64,000 nt of DNA from Takakia lepidozioides (GCA_030704615.1 CM060733.1:41540001-41604000), one strand, 5' to 3'; numbered from the stretch's first letter, positions 1 through 12,534 are shown. Made by a program: numbers and translations. Notes: a model not told the origin generated them from the sequence alone.

Positions 1-313
1 TAGCACATTATGAAAACATAACGTGTTTGAATAACTTGCAGGCCAATGAGAGGGCGGCAGACGCAATCCCTTACGTTATGGATGGGCCACAACATGCCAT
101 TATGGCGGTTTTGGCGGCAGCTCGCCACCACCGTACCCGCACAATGTCAGGTTGCGGCCCATTCCATAGTACAAAATATTTGTATTACGTTCAACATTTC
201 AATCTCGAAACAAACGTCTGAGTTGGCAACTTGGGATTGGGTGATTCAGAAGTGACAGGGCTCGCTTGTTTGTGAGGGAGGCACGAGAGTGTGTCGACGG
301 GAGAGTTTTGGAG

Positions 314-2370
314 ATGGCCGCTGCTGCCTCACTCGCTGTCACCCCCTTGCCATGTCTCATCAACACCCATCAAGGGTCCTCGCGGTCCATCACACCTCGC
401 GCCTTTTACCATAAGGAATTGCAAATCCCTGATTTTTCTGCAAATAAGTTCTCTCTCCTTGGAAACTTATCCAGCAGATCATTCCACATCGGGGTGAAGC
501 AGACAGACGAAGGCACATGGAAGAGATGCATTTCTGAGCTTGAGAAAGACGATTCTTATTCTCACAAGAGGAGATCGAATATAGTAAGGGCTAGTAGGAA
601 TAGAGAAGACAGCAACACAGATGATGATGGGGTGATTAGGGATATGGAGCGTTACCTGAATGACTTGTCGATTGAGTATGACAGTGTCTGGGACACCAAG
701 CCAGCATGGTACGTGGGTGTGTGGTCATCCTTACTAATCATTCAGGACAAATGTAGTAGTAAAGGGATTCATCGGTAGGGGTCAGGGTTTTGATGGCAAT
801 CACAAAGTGTGCTCTCAGGAACAAAACAGAGGGAAAGAAAGAAAGTTTTCAGCGTCCAAGGCCCCGATTGTAAGCCAAGCGGGAGAGAGGACACCTTTTC
901 AAGTGGGAAGTCAGGTGGAAAAAAAATGGTAGCAGCCCGCCCCTCACCATTAGGTACACCAATTGGGAAACAACCAGTATATAGCGAAAGATATGTACAG
1001 ATCGGGTAGAGTAATCTTGGTGGCTTTTTGCAGCCTAGGCTTCGGGTTGCCAATCTCCATCATGGTAGTGTAGCTGGTGTGATTTTTGAAAGGTTTGTTA
1101 AATACAGTAGTCTCTGTACTAAAAGAGTTTGTATGTCTTTGTTTCCTAAGCATTATACTTGCTTGGGTGTTCTGTCTGTCTACTTTTCTCTGTCTCTCCA
1201 TTGCAAATGGAGGAATCCCCTAGTGAATCGTGCCTGGAGATCCAAGGAGCTGGGACAAGTACCCGCACTCCTATGGGCACCCATTCTAAACCTATGTCCC
1301 GATGCTGTGTCAGTCGGAAGGTCAATATGAGCGGACAGAAAAGTGGAGACTTCTGGGCCTGTAGATTGACCTAGATACAGCTCTTTGATTACACTTCTTT
1401 GGCTAATGAGTTTGATACCCCAAGGATCGAAAGCAGTGTTGTGGCTGTTGGTTGCTGGCAGGTGCCAGCCGTGGACAATTATCTTGACAGGAGTGATAGG
1501 GGTCAGTGCATCCTGGTTGCTGTTTCACTGGGTGGTGCTCACTGTGGTTTTGTCACTGCTGGTGGCTGCATGGTGGTTCATTTTTCTCTACTCTTACCCA
1601 ATGGTGAGTTGGCTTGGGCCTAGTATTTGAGGAAAGATACAAAATGCATTCGGCATGTCAGTAAGAGGTGAAGTTCTAACACAAGGACTTTCCTGGATTT
1701 AAGAGTCTGTGTGACCTGAGGGCAGACTAGAAAATCCAGGAAAGTTCTAGGGTAAGAAGCACTGGTTTCAAAGTACCCCCTGCCCCTGCCCAAATTATGA
1801 GAATGTCCGGGGCTTAGGGCTGTAATCCAGAACTGCCCGGGACAGAACAAGTAGTCCTGTGACAGGAAAAATGTGCTCGGGGATGTCCCTATATTAAGAA
1901 GAGAATTTTCGAACAGTGCTTGACAATGCCTTAGCATCGCAGTAGCATTTCCTGGTGTGTAGTTTGCTCTCAATCGCAGTTTCCTCCAGCTTGTGAACAG
2001 CATGTGAAAGTGGGTAGTTGTGTAGATCATTAGGTCTCCAAATGTTGGTCTTACGTATTCAAAGACGAACCAAACGAGGCAGTTGTGACAGGGAAATCCA
2101 ATCATGTACCATGGCTCACTGTGGCAAGCATGGCTCAGGTACCTGGCCCATGATTGAACAAATGCATAATCTAGCATGAAGATGGTTTGTACAGGGAGCC
2201 TTGGTCTCATTCGAAAACTTACATACCCCATCAACTGGTCAGGTCATCTGTGATCCCGTTGTACATTGCATGGTGTGGTGCAGAGTTATACCGAGATGAT
2301 TGCACAACGGCGAAAGGATCAAAGGGACGGGGTGGAAGACACCTTTGGAACCAAACAGAGCAACAATTGA
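314..2370 (+). CDS. Chloroplast-targeted small membrane protein, DUF6737-like (3 exons)
   Basis: I infer three exons, 314-708, 1462-1603 and 2284-2370, with GT-AG introns. Joining them keeps the frame and gives about 207 residues ending at TGA 2368-2370. The ATG at 314 opens an Ala/Ser-rich, acid-poor N-terminus typical of a plastid transit peptide. The mature part has a 'MERYLNDLSIEYDSVWDTKP' block, then across intron 1 the sequence AWCQPWTIILTG. Two hydrophobic helices (SASWLLFHWVVLTVVLSLL and AWWFIFLYSYP) follow, then a basic tail with SYTEMIAQRRKD and EDTFG. This pattern matches a conserved plant and cyanobacterial family that I believe is DUF6737, whose function is not known to me. A thylakoid or envelope membrane location is inferred. 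Both splice junctions fall inside conserved sequence, which is the best support for the model. The gene looks intact. Confidence 0.8.
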
Positions 2371-4539
2371 TGTCGTTTGTGTTACCTTATACGAATTTTA
2401 CACATCATGTTGCTTCCATGTTTGTTAATGAATTTTACCCACTATTGCGAAAAGGGTTCCGACCTGAACAATGGAAACAGCTTGAGTGTAAGAGAAGGTC
2501 GGATCTATCTGTTCTTAGATCAACCACCTGGGTCAAGTGATTACTGCCAGTGGCTCTTGAAGTGGACCTCAATGGATCCAAAATTTCATCCTCTGAGTGA
2601 GACAGTTGGCCTTCTGCCAGTCGCAACGCAGGGAACAGTACAACCTGGCAAATTTTCATGGAAACCTTGGTGCAGCTTTGAAACCAAAACTTCCACTATC
2701 ATCAGGAACGTTTGTCTAGTTCATCAATGCCAGAGCTATCAAGCATATTAATTAAGTTGTTCAGAATTACCTCTTAACTCCACTGTACTATCTAATTCCT
2801 ACACAGGAGAAAACTAAAAGTACATGCTTCAAGGTTCCAGTATGATCAGGTCATTCAGGTGATCTTCGTTGATGCATTTGAACACAGAAAGTGTCATTTG
2901 GATGTAGCCCTCCAACACCGCAGTAATGCAATAAAAGAGCACTGGCAAGATTTATCATAGCTAATGGTCTTGTACCTTATTCATCTTTATGCAGGTAATC
3001 CAGAGTATATCCCAAGTGAAGTCCAGAAACAAGCTAGTGAGCATAAACTGGTCAAAACTCTGCATTCAAAAAGATTTTATATTTGAAATTCAGTTTTTCC
3101 ATCTCGAAAGTACACCGGATCGCTGGGCGAGTACCGACACTGACTGGTACTACACAACCCTAAAGTAATCTTCCGAACAGTCTCACCCTCACAAATCATG
3201 GCAAGCAATGAGTTAGCTGTGAGTGTGATCCCACCTGCATGATAACATTTCTCCAGATCTTATTGAGAAAATTAGTCAATAGGGCTGCATTATATACATG
3301 CATGTGCCTATGAGATAGGCAGAGATCTGCTAGAGTGCACTTCATTGACAGACCCTCATGCGGGAACAGCCAAAGATTGCATCCAACTGTGTCTGACATG
3401 CTGGAATACAAAAGGGACATCACAGGCACCGTCACTTACGACCTGTTGTCTTAGACGAGGCTGGAGCCCGTGGGGTCGTATAGTAGGCGTATAATAGCGT
3501 CCCAGGTTGCACCACATACTCTCCAAGCAGCGCAAGCCTGGAAATAAACGTAGCACCCATCGCTCCTCGCGTGCAACCTTCACCTCCTTGCTTGCTCTCC
3601 AGATCAACGCTACCCGCCCTGCTTGGCTTGTAGGTTGCAATCCAGCAACCTTCACCTCCTTGCTTGCTCTCCACCGGCCCTGCGAGGCTTGGCCAGCAAC
3701 ACCTGCAACCATCCATGGATGGATGCACTACGGATGATCCTGTCCTGACTGAGTGGATGGATGATTATGGCAAGGAGGGGGAGAGGAGGCGATGCGGGCG
3801 GGGTGGGTGGTGTGTGCGCGCGCTGGGGCGATGGCGGTCGCTGTGGCCACTCCCATCTCCGAAGGCCTGTCTGCGATTCTTGGGCTTCAAACCGATCCAT
3901 CCATTTCTGGAAAACTTGTAGCTTTTGTTTCTGGCTTCACCTGGTACGCTGCTCTGAATTCAACTAGTTTGTACTTCGATGCCGACATTTTGGCTGTTTC
4001 TTGCTACTCCCCTCAATCTTGCTATCATCAATATAAACGAAGGGGGAGAAAATTTATGTGGCTTTCTCAATCATTCGTGAGAATCAGTCTCCTGGCAGCA
4101 CTTTTAGAATTCTGAGCATTGGAAATGGTCATGAAGCGCAGTGTAGTAGAAAGAGATCTGGTCCGAGAAACAACGCCCGTTTCCCAGGACCTTCGGAGCT
4201 TGGTGTGTTGAAGCTTCTGGCGTTGTTGGTGGATGACGGGCGAGCACTTAATTCTAAACCCACGCTAGTTACATTGTTTGGCTGTAAGGGAACGATACGT
4301 GAGCCCTTCAAGTAGCAGGCTGGCTGTGTCTGTAATCATGCGCTGGGTTAGTGGAGTTTTAGACTTTGGTGGTAGTCATCCCCGAAAAGGGGGAGTACAG
4401 ATTAAACAAAAAAATTGAAGATAGAAGAGTGTCAGAGCTGGCAGGGGCAAGCTGTTTGAATCCTTCTGTAAACAGTGAAGGCATGTTCTCTTTTTTTCGT
4501 CTTATATTGGTGTGGGAATGTTGTGGCAGCAAAGTGCAG
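2371..4539. other. Intergenic stretch between the DUF6737-like gene and PCC1
   Basis: Apart from the tandem duplication at 3573-3693, I find no coding signal I can name. A GC-rich patch at 3780-3870 contains an ATG at 3830 opening MAVAVATPISEGLSAILG. It could be a 5' exon or leader of the downstream PCC1 gene, but I cannot connect it by a convincing splice. The open frame at 4366-4539 runs directly into the first recognisable PCC1 exon and may be intron or 5' coding sequence. Confidence 0.4.
3573..3693. repeat. Imperfect 72-bp tandem duplication
   Basis: The string CAACCTTCACCTCCTTGC, followed by TTGCTCTCCA, occurs at about 3574 and again at about 3646, a period of 72 bp. The second unit diverges after roughly 45 bp. 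The duplication lies upstream of PCC1 and has no evident coding role. Confidence 0.7.
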
Positions 4540-7500
4540 GTGGAATATCCGTCTGAGGAATTAGCTAGGGTTGTCATGACAGCCCTCTCTGTGGATACTG
4601 AGGTAAATTACTTTTATGGCCATTGATTATGGGCCTCTGTCATCAATTTGAAGATCTTTTGTTCTTTTGTCCTGTAGGAAATGATGCCCTGAAATCTTCG
4701 TGCACTTCTACCGTGGAGAAGGAAAGAGAAGAGAGAGAAAAGTGTACTAGACCGATTAGTTCCATCAAATCTTGACTACCACATCTTTTTATGTGTGTGT
4801 GAGTGTCTTATTTTGTGGCCATAGACCCCGCACCCACTTTGGACGGAAACATAGGCAATAGGTACTACCTTTGAATGGCTTCCAGTAGTCTGACTTACCT
4901 TGATATAAACAATTAGTTCGGGCTTTCCAGATACCCTCTAGAAAGCCCTTCACACAAGCATCAATCTGCTGTGTGTGAGCAGCTTAACAATTAGACCTCA
5001 ACTGGGCCAGGGCTTTAGGCTCTGAGAGAGAGATAGGGCTTGCCTTGTCTTGACAAGAAAGGATCTATCTATTCCAGAACTATTCCATTCTAACCACAAA
5101 TTCATAGACACCAACAGCCTTCGAAGAAGGCAACCATCACATGTCCTCTTGATCCAAACTCAGCATTGACTCCATATCCATAGAGGTGATCAGTGTGGGT
5201 GGGTGGGTGTACTTGTATGTGATCAAACATCCATCTTCAACATGCCACAGGGGTAGGCAGCTGCTTCATGGTTTGTCATGATTGCTATACTGCACCATGA
5301 CAGAGAGCTCGAGATAGCTCTGTGTAATGCAGATTGCTGCTATATCAACCAGCATTGTATTGTACTTTTGTTTTCAAACCACACCTATCAAGTCACTTAC
5401 CATGCATATGTTTTGCAGGAAACGTGACCAAAGAGATCCGAGCTTGGACAGCGTAGGTTCTGGAAATGAGCTCATGATAAGATAACATACCTCATAGTGA
5501 TATATAGCGACTATGCACTGTATTACTAACCTAGCAGATAGGATGAATCTCAGAGTACAGGTTAGATTCAACCCGCTGTTATTCTTTCCTGACGTCCTCT
5601 CATAGGTAGTGGCACCTTAACATTGCTAGTAAGCAGTGTTCTCATACCTGCAAGACAACTCCATATCCACCTTTCGGATTTCAGACAAGCACCCAAAAAT
5701 CCATAGAGGAAGAGAGGCCCTCACCTTCACCCGTTCCAAAAAACATTTCAAGCATAGGATGTGGGTTAGAGAGGATGTGTGAGGTAATGGCAGGCCCTCT
5801 TGCAGCCTATAGCTTTCCAAAATGAACCAGCAAGTATAATGTCCAATAGCAGAGCATAAGCCCCACTTGGGTTGAAGCATGCAAGGGAGTCATAGGATTG
5901 GATCACTTAGCCACCACCACCTGAAGCATTCCTGTAGGAAGGGGTTGCGACATCTTCAGCAAAGCTGGATAGAGCCAAGAAGAATTTCTAGAGGCCCCCT
6001 CTTGGTCAGAACAGAGTGACAGAATTACTGCTTATTTCATACTTCATTAGCAGCTCATAGAACATTACCACTGATTCTATTTCTAAAGGTAGGTGGCTAA
6101 TTTGTAGGAAAGTCTACCTACCGCTGATACTGATTTTAGAGTCAGTGGCTGGCAGTAAGGAGTGCCTCTGACTCAACTTAATCAAAAGTCGAGTGGTTGG
6201 TACTAACTTTACTCCAAAATTTGTGTAGGTGGTTGGTGACTATGAGAAAAACCTGGAGCCTCTCATTTTCAGGTTTCCTACTTCTGACACAGGGCATTGG
6301 CTACAGTAGACCAGCCAAAAGAGCAATGTACATCGACCAGATCATGTAGAAGGTGTACACACGTACTCCAGTATGCTGCTGCTGCAGGGCCTAGCACAAG
6401 ATATCAGGGACTATTTTGCCATCAAATGTCATGTTGGTTCATTAGAAACCTGCATGGACGTACTTTCTCCTATCTCTCTTCACAGGCTATGTATGTAGTA
6501 GCAGATAGTGGAAGGCACAAAGCCCTAATTCCACTTTGCCGTAAGAAAGGATAGTCTATAAAATTTCTGCTAAGAGAAATATAAGAAACAGATATGTGCT
6601 GCATTCAATCGAGTTGGGCAGAACAAAAGGGAACAGACTACCTTCGGGAGGGGTTCACTCCGGTAGTGGAGCTTACCTTGGTCTAGACAATTAGTTCGGG
6701 CTTTCCAGATATCCTCTAGAAAGCCCCTTCAGACAGGCATTAACCCGCTGTGCGTGAACTGCCCAGCAATTAGACCCCAATGGCGCCAGGGCTTCAGGCT
6801 CAGCCTCCAGATTTTCGAAGTTGGTGAACAGAGGAGCAGGAACAATGTTGTTGATGTTCCTGAAGAGGGTTACTCTCTGGTGAGAATATCCCGGGCAATG
6901 TATCAGAAAATGAGCATTGTCTTCAGGCTGCCCGCACATTGCAAATACAATCTCCTTTTCCTCTCTGCATCTTTTTATTGTTCAGGCTTACCCTCAGCTT
7001 AAATTTCAGTCTATGCTGAGGGTAGGTAGACTCTTCAGATTAGAGAGAGACAGAACGATGGCTAGCTAGGGTCTTCTGACCTAGTTAGCAAAAGGGGAAA
7101 GATAGAATGGGGGTAGGTTAAAAGCACTGACTTATCGTGCATGGTGTGACATGTGGATTGCAGTTGCAGCCAGACAAGGTAGTGAGGGAGATGAGCGTGG
7201 AGGGTCAACAGCTCTGGATGTAAGTGGTTTAATACTTGTATCCTCTAAACTAGCAGGTGGTTTTGGATTAAAGTGGCAGTTGTAATCTTTTGCATGCAAG
7301 CTCAGTGAGCTTCTACAATCTGAGGCCTTGAGGGAAAAGCTTGCATTGCTCATCTCAGTTTATCTGTAGTGACGAGCCAGTAACATTTTCGTGAAGTCAA
7401 CCTAGTCAATTGATCCAGCCAGGATTAGGTGGAAATTCATACTTTATCCTGTTTCCATAAATCATGGGGACCTCATGCCAAGGAAATATTGTATGGAAAG

Positions 7501-7661
7501 GGGCAAGAATGGATGGTGAATAATCTGGTGCTCTGTGTGACAGAACATTTACGGCGGTGGAGGCCAGGTTCTTGAGAGGATCATTGAGTGCTTTTATGGA
7601 TGTGCTGGTTCTGGCCACACGGACAGTAGAGGAATTTGGGCTTTGTAAAACACCTTCATAA
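4540..7661 (+). CDS. PCC1: KEOPS/EKC complex subunit Pcc1 (3 recognisable exons, 5' end uncertain)
   Basis: Exons 4540-4602, 7164-7219 and 7544-7661 join in frame at GT-AG introns and end at TAA 7659-7661. The product contains VEYPSEELARVVMTALSVD, then LQPDKVVREMSVEGQQLW, then FTAVEARFLRGSLSAFMDVL and TRTVEEFG. This is the complete Pcc1 fold signature (the small dimerising subunit also called LAGE3/CTAG in animals). Pcc1 bridges two Kae1 subunits of KEOPS, which makes the universal t6A modification of tRNAs reading ANN codons. The N-terminal residues are not resolved: the acceptor may be at 4539 or 4529, with a 5' exon further upstream. Intron 1 (4603-7163) holds two truncated non-LTR retrotransposon tails. 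The exons look intact, so this is probably the functional gene. Confidence 0.85.
4808..5040 (-). repeat. 5'-truncated non-LTR retrotransposon tail, copy 1
   Basis: The segment shares a series of blocks with 6620-6940: the GCGCC/CACCC-AGTTTG-type start, CTTACCTTG, ATTAGTTCGGGCTTTCCAGA, TCCTCTAGAAAGCCC, and a stretch matching ATTAGACC..CAA.TGGGCCAGGGCTT. On the minus strand this is the 3' end of a reverse-transcriptase ORF plus its 3' UTR. It lies in PCC1 intron 1. Copies differ in 5' extent but share the 3' end, as expected of target-primed LINE insertions. Confidence 0.7.
6620..6940 (-). pseudogene. Non-LTR retrotransposon tail, copy 2 (zinc-binding C-terminus of a reverse transcriptase)
   Basis: The minus-strand frame 6939-6691 reads CGQPEDNAHFLIHCPGYSHQR, which has the Cys-x2-...-His-x4-Cys spacing of the zf-RVT-like C-terminus of non-LTR reverse transcriptases. 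It ends in LSRGYLESPN, then a stop and a 3' UTR. The rest of the element is missing, so this is a 5'-truncated insertion within PCC1 intron 1. It is the most protein-like member of the four-copy family (see 4808, 31430 and 61676). Confidence 0.65.
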
Positions 7662-8918
7662 AATACCCATCCATGTACCACAGGTTGTTTGATATTTGAC
7701 ATTGTTTCCTCGCAGCATAGGACATGGGGATGTTCAAAAGGATGGCACAGTCTTTACTACTGGTTCCCTCGTACAGTATGCAACTGTGTTGCCAAAGATA
7801 AGATAAAGTTTTTTTTAATGTCCAGTGAATTTACAGAGCCTACTGCTCAACACATAGGTCATCGAGGGCCCAATGGACGGTCTGAAGGTGCATGGTGAAG
7901 GATTGAACCCAGGATCACCTAGGTTATGAACAGGCAAGGTACAAACACCCAACCAGTAGACATATGCTGAAGTGCTATTCTCATAACTAGGGCTTCGGGT
8001 TGCTCCGCACTACCAGCGACGACTTCTGAGAACATCAGATAGATGGCAAGTTTTATGAAATGATGAACATGTATTGGCTCTCTCGAATAGAGAGATTACG
8101 CAGCATGTTAAAGTGAAGGGAGAAAATGTGGTCAAAGAAAACAAGAGGGTCCATTGCAATTTGAGGCTTGTTTCATTTGATTTTAATTTGACCAGTGTAA
8201 TGACTTTGGCTCACTTTGATACAACAAGTAGATTTGGATTTTTTATTTTATTTTATTTATTTTAAATGAAACCTCGGAGCAACAGCCCACAATTCAGGCC
8301 CTTGAGGAGGGGGAAGAATGATATCTTTTGTTTATGTGATATCTTTTTCATCTTTATTTTCAATTGGTTTTGATTTGAAATCATTTGAATTTTGATTTAA
8401 TGTCACATTTTCATGAAAAAGCTTGGTTGCTTTTTTTTTAATGCATATTTGTTGCAGCCTTCATCATTTATTTTGTCTCTATTTAAAGCGTAATTTTTTC
8501 CCTTCAACTTAACAAAGTTCACAAGGGCTACCTCCCCTTTATGTGAAAAAAAGGAAAAAAGAAAACATATTTTATCGGTCTCTCCGCATTAACCCTTAAC
8601 TAACCCTTGCTTGTAGGTAGCTTCTAATTTTGTAGATAACCTATCTACCACATACATCCACACACCTAATCTTGGAGAATTTCACCATAGAGTTGCGAAG
8701 ATTATAATGTTTTAGTATGAGAGATTTGTTTTTCAAGTTTTTGAAAAAAAAAAATTGGGTTTGACCAGAGAAATTGACTGACAGGTTGATTTTTGCTGCC
8801 TATGAAAGTGACATATCCACATTTCTAAAACTTGTTAGAGGGGTCTCCAGAAATTTTGAAGGCAAAACTCCCAAATTTTGTAAATGCCCCTTGTATCTGA
8901 AGTGGGGGAGATTTATTA
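7662..8918. other. AT-rich non-genic stretch with tRNA-like and SINE-like relics
   Basis: I see no gene. Minus-strand 7975-7885 contains GGGTTCAATCC (a good pol III box B) about 35 bp downstream of a weak box A-like TGGTTGGGTG, which suggests a decayed tRNA-derived SINE. At 8226-8330 a T-rich run is followed by GAAACCTCGGAG and CAGGCCCTTGAG. This resembles the 3' part of the SINE at 8919-9185 and is probably a truncated copy. The rest is low-complexity AT-rich sequence. Confidence 0.45.
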
Positions 8919-9185
8919 TTATTATTATTATTATTATTTATTTTATTTTATTTTATTTTTAAAAAAAAGGAAACACCTAGACGGCTCACTAATCAGGCCC
9001 CTTAATAGTGAGAGGAGAAAATAACCTCTTTCACAGTAACCGCGCCATGGAAACATTGAAATAGGACATCGGCCAGGGAAGGGGGAGAAGAGTATACTTA
9101 CCACACACATCAAGTAGCAGTATCTGACCCCAGATTCATCTTGGTGGCACTCAGTGCACTAACCAATTGAGTTACTGACTCGGTG
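8919..9185 (-). mobile_element. tRNA-derived SINE, copy A
   Basis: Read on the minus strand, the head is GTCAGTAACTCAATTGG followed by TTAGTGCACTGAG, a tRNA-like 5' half with a box A. A degenerate box B (GGGTCAGATACTG) lies about 40 bp downstream. The body then runs into an A/T-rich tail, seen on the plus strand as repeated ATT and TTTTA units at 8910-8960. The body matches the copy at 56527-56776, including CAGGCCCCTT, GAGGAGAAAATAACCTCT and GGTGGCACTCAGTGCA. Its orientation is set by the tRNA head and A-rich tail. Confidence 0.75.
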
Positions 9186-9910
9186 AGAGTTCAAAACCCA
9201 TGAATATCCTTGAACTTTTTTCTTAATTGGCCCTGCCTTCCTAAGGCAGGACTACGCAATGGGTTTCAGCTGCTTTAGCACCAATACTTTTGATTAGACT
9301 TCCAATTCGATCGAGACAGTTGTCAGGAGAATATTCTATCTTTTAATCAATGACATCCGTTCAACTTCTTGTGCATGCCATAAATGAAAGTCCATTGGAT
9401 ATTACCGTGCGTGCCACCTGGGTGAGTCAGGGCTCAAATCCTGGTACCTTGATATTTAGACTAATTATGTGATCTTCCAGATTTTTACTACCTATTCACA
9501 ATTACTATACGGCAGGGCTTGCATGAATTCCATGCAGATTGTAGCCCTGATTAACTTTATTATTTATTGCATTGGGACAAAGCCTTTACAAATTATTTGG
9601 GGATTATTCTGGGGAAAAAAATTAAACCCCCCCTTAAGTCACCATAAGGCACACACACGGTAATCAGTGTTAAAAGATCTTTCATCCTATAAAGGCGGAT
9701 TACCTGCGACTCATGCTAGGGACCAAGTCCCGAGAACACCACTTGAATACTACAAGCCTGTTTGGAACCTATTGGTCCATTGAAGACCAACCAAGAGGTT
9801 AGGGAGATGAAGAGGAACTGAAGTTAAGTCCTTTGACTTTTGAACATTGGCTGAAATCTATTTATAATTAAGCCTAGAGGCGCTCGTGGATGGCTTGACA
9901 TGTTTCCATT
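9186..9910. other. Non-genic stretch, possibly 3' flank of the LINE
   Basis: No ORF here resembles a known protein. A plus-strand GGGCTCAAATCCTGG at about 9429 resembles a pol III box B but lacks a convincing box A. This segment may include the 3' UTR of the minus-strand LINE that ends near 9911. I see no clear poly(A) boundary. Confidence 0.35.
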
Positions 9911-10588
9911 TCACTTCGCGCTCGAACTCAGGGGACAGTGTGCAAGGGGTTGCGATGGTCTCGTCACGCTGCTCCTGCGAGGGGCTGTAGCAGATGACAC
10001 CCTGGCGGCCCTAGGACTTTTGAAATGATTCATGGATCGCAGATGCATTCCTCCCGTCTCTGGCGATATCTGCACACGTTTTTGCCCATGCCTTTCTGGC
10101 TTCAGTCTGCAGGTCATAGAAAATGTTGGAGAGCAGAGAGGAGATGTGGTGGACTGGCCTGAGAATGTGTTTTTGCATCGTATTTTCCACAAGTGCCAGA
10201 GTGTAGAGCTTCTAAGGGTTTCATATATCGGGCAGGTAATGGCTCTAGACTTTGAAGATGGTTCATAATTGAGCAACAGGTTGATAGCCGAGAGGTTTCT
10301 TGGATTCCAATAGAGGTAGAAGGCTTTGATGGCCAAATCGCAGCAGGTCGCTGTACAGAAGAGCCAGTGCTCTAAGGTTTCCAAGGTTCCAAGTGAGCAG
10401 CAGGCACATAAGAGGGCATCCTGAAATTGGAGCCATTCTCCAACTTTGAGTACCCTGTTGACTACCTGCCATAGAAACGCCGATATTTTGGCTGGGCGCG
10501 TTTTAATCCAGACTGAGCCCCAAATGGCCGACCAGTTCTCATCTTGAAATCCATGAAGCCCCCACTTTGATTCCCATTTCATTTTCAT
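9911..10588 (-). pseudogene. LINE C-terminal zf-RVT region
   Basis: The minus-strand frame starting at 10588 reads WGSVWIKTRPAKISAFLWQV, then a run ending in CACC, LGTLETLEHWLFCTATC. This is the zinc-binding reverse-transcriptase tail found at the C-terminus of plant L1 LINEs (W..W....P.K...F.W and C..C......E...H.F..C). The downstream part of the frame is degraded. Confidence 0.75.
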
Positions 10589-10985
10589 AGGTGGAGTATG
10601 TGGTGAGCAGTATAGCCTTTCTTAGTGGTATAAGCGAAGATGAAAGGAGAAGACAGAGAGCTGGTTTGGTGATATGTCAGTGACAAAGAGGATGGCTAAC
10701 TGGCCATTGAGAATGGCTAGAGCCCACGAGTTTGGAGATGGAAGAGGAGGGCCATTGGCCAAGGTTGTTAACCAGGGTATTGGGATACTTTGTAGCAGGG
10801 TGTGGTAGCCTTTTGTTGCTCTTGGCTTCCCCACTGAAAGAGCAACAGATTCCAGGGTTTTTACAGAGTTGTTGTTCCACATGTCATTTATCCTACATAT
10901 ACCCTGGCTGTCCCACACTGATCATCTCTTTGCTTGGTTTTCTGGGATGGGGCAGGATTGTTGGTGTTCAAGAAGAGATGTTGTC

Positions 10986-12534
10986 TTAGGGTTTCAGAAT
11001 AGGTGCTTGGCTCGGATCTAGACAAGAATCTCCGCATTCTGCCCACGCCGACCAGATATTGGACCATAGGGAGGAACCCACTTTTTTGAGATTGAAGCCA
11101 TGAGCTATCCACCTCAGTGAAGCCTGCCAAGATGAGTTCTTAAGGGGAGATGACATGGAAATATGATCGTGAATAAGAAATTTCCACCACCCCCCTTCAG
11201 GGCCTAAGAATCTAGGTATCCATTTGGCAAGAAGGGCAGTTATCTGTGTTTCAGGGTCCAGAAGGCCAAGCCCTCCTTTCTTCTTTGGCATACAGATTTA
11301 TTTCCAGGAGACTTGTGGCCTTTTGGATTGGGTTGAACTTTCTGCCCCCCATATGAAGTTCCTCGTGAGACGGTTTATCTCTTTGATCTGTTTGGTGTTT
11401 GGTCTCCAAGAAGAAAAGAAATACCAAATCCCTGCTGACATGATTTGGTTGGCTGCAAGGACACGGCCTATGATAGATAAGTGTTTGGAACCCCAAAAGG
11501 CCAGATTTCTTTTGTACTTGGTTAGAGTTGGGGCAAATTTCTGATTGTCCGAGAGGTCCATCCCGAAGGTATATCCCAATAAGGTAGTGGTTTCCCCTGG
11601 TTTCAACCATTTCAGGCCCTGTTCCACCCCCCATGAGGGTTGAGATCCGAGCATGGAAGCTGAGAGGTCCCCCACAAGGAGGGCTGCAGTCTTATTCCAG
11701 TTAACTTTGAACCCTGATGCCCCACAAAATGTATCCAAAGTTTGTCCTGCAGCAGTAAGGTTGTTTGGTGTGGCCTGCAACATCAGAAAAGTGTCATCTA
11801 CGAGGTAAGTATATTGTCTGGTTATGTAGCTGGTAATCCTAAGGCCTTGGATGACAGGGTTTTGCTACAGCATATACCCTAAGGAGTCTGCCATAACCAG
11901 AAACAGAAATGGAGACAATGGACATCCTTGGCGGACTGACCTCTGAAGAGGAAACGCAGAAGATAAATGGCCGTTGATGATCACTCTGCTAGAGGAGGTG
12001 GTGAGAAGAATTGTAACCCATCGACAGAAAGAGGCTGGAAAGCCAATCTTAGCCAGCGCAACCAGGAGGTAAAGCCCAATCCACTCGGTCAAAAGCATTT
12101 TCGAAATCCAAAAGAATCATTGCAATGGCTTGATTAGTTTTGGCTGCATATTCAGGGAGCTCCTGTGCTAGCAAAAGATTGTCCAGGATGTATCTACCTT
12201 TTATAAACCCAGTTTGATTTGGTCTAATACTCGATGGCAAAATTGGCTGTAGTCTCATGGCTAGAGCTTTGGCTATGATTTTATATGCGACATTTAGCAG
12301 AGTGATCGGCCGGTAATTAGCTACATTAGTTCTATCTTCCTTTTTGTATAGCAGGATGATGACACCTTGGGAGAGAGAGGGGGGCATAGATCCCTGCTCA
12401 TACAAATGATTTGCCATGGAGACAAAGTCATAAGATATTTCTGGCCAGAGGGCTTTAAAGAACTCAACCGAAGTACCATCTATGCCAGGCGATTTGTTAT
12501 TTTGAAGCTTGTTCAAAGCATCTTGCAACTCCAT
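10986..12534 (-). pseudogene. LINE reverse transcriptase domain (frame broken)
   Basis: Minus-strand 12534-12049 reads ELQDALNKLQNNKSPGIDG, YRPITLLNVAYKIIAKALA, NQTGFIKGRYILDN and ILLDFENAFDRVDW, which are RT blocks 0-3 of a non-LTR enzyme. Frame 12098-11865 continues with GHLSSAFPLQRSVRQGCPLS and PFLFLVMADSLG. The catalytic block is YLVDDTFLMLQA at about 11830-11775. It retains both Asp, although the usual Ala is Val. Thumb-region sequence continues to about 10986. Several frameshifts and stops inactivate the gene. Confidence 0.85.

Noticed and set aside
2990-3090. Possible extra exon after the acceptor TTTATGCAG at 2998
   Set aside because: The short reading (NPEYIPSEVQKQASEH) matches nothing I know, and the DUF6737-like gene already ends cleanly at 2370.
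7132-7702. Minus-strand open frames at 7353-7132 and 7702-7406
   Set aside because: They are antisense shadows of two PCC1 exons, whose plus-strand product matches a known family across splice junctions.
8910-8940. ATT microsatellite as an independent feature
   Set aside because: It is the A/T-rich tail region of the minus-strand SINE.
9397-9455. tRNA gene or SINE head on the plus strand
   Set aside because: There is a box B-like GGCTCAAATCC but no box A at the right distance and no cloverleaf.
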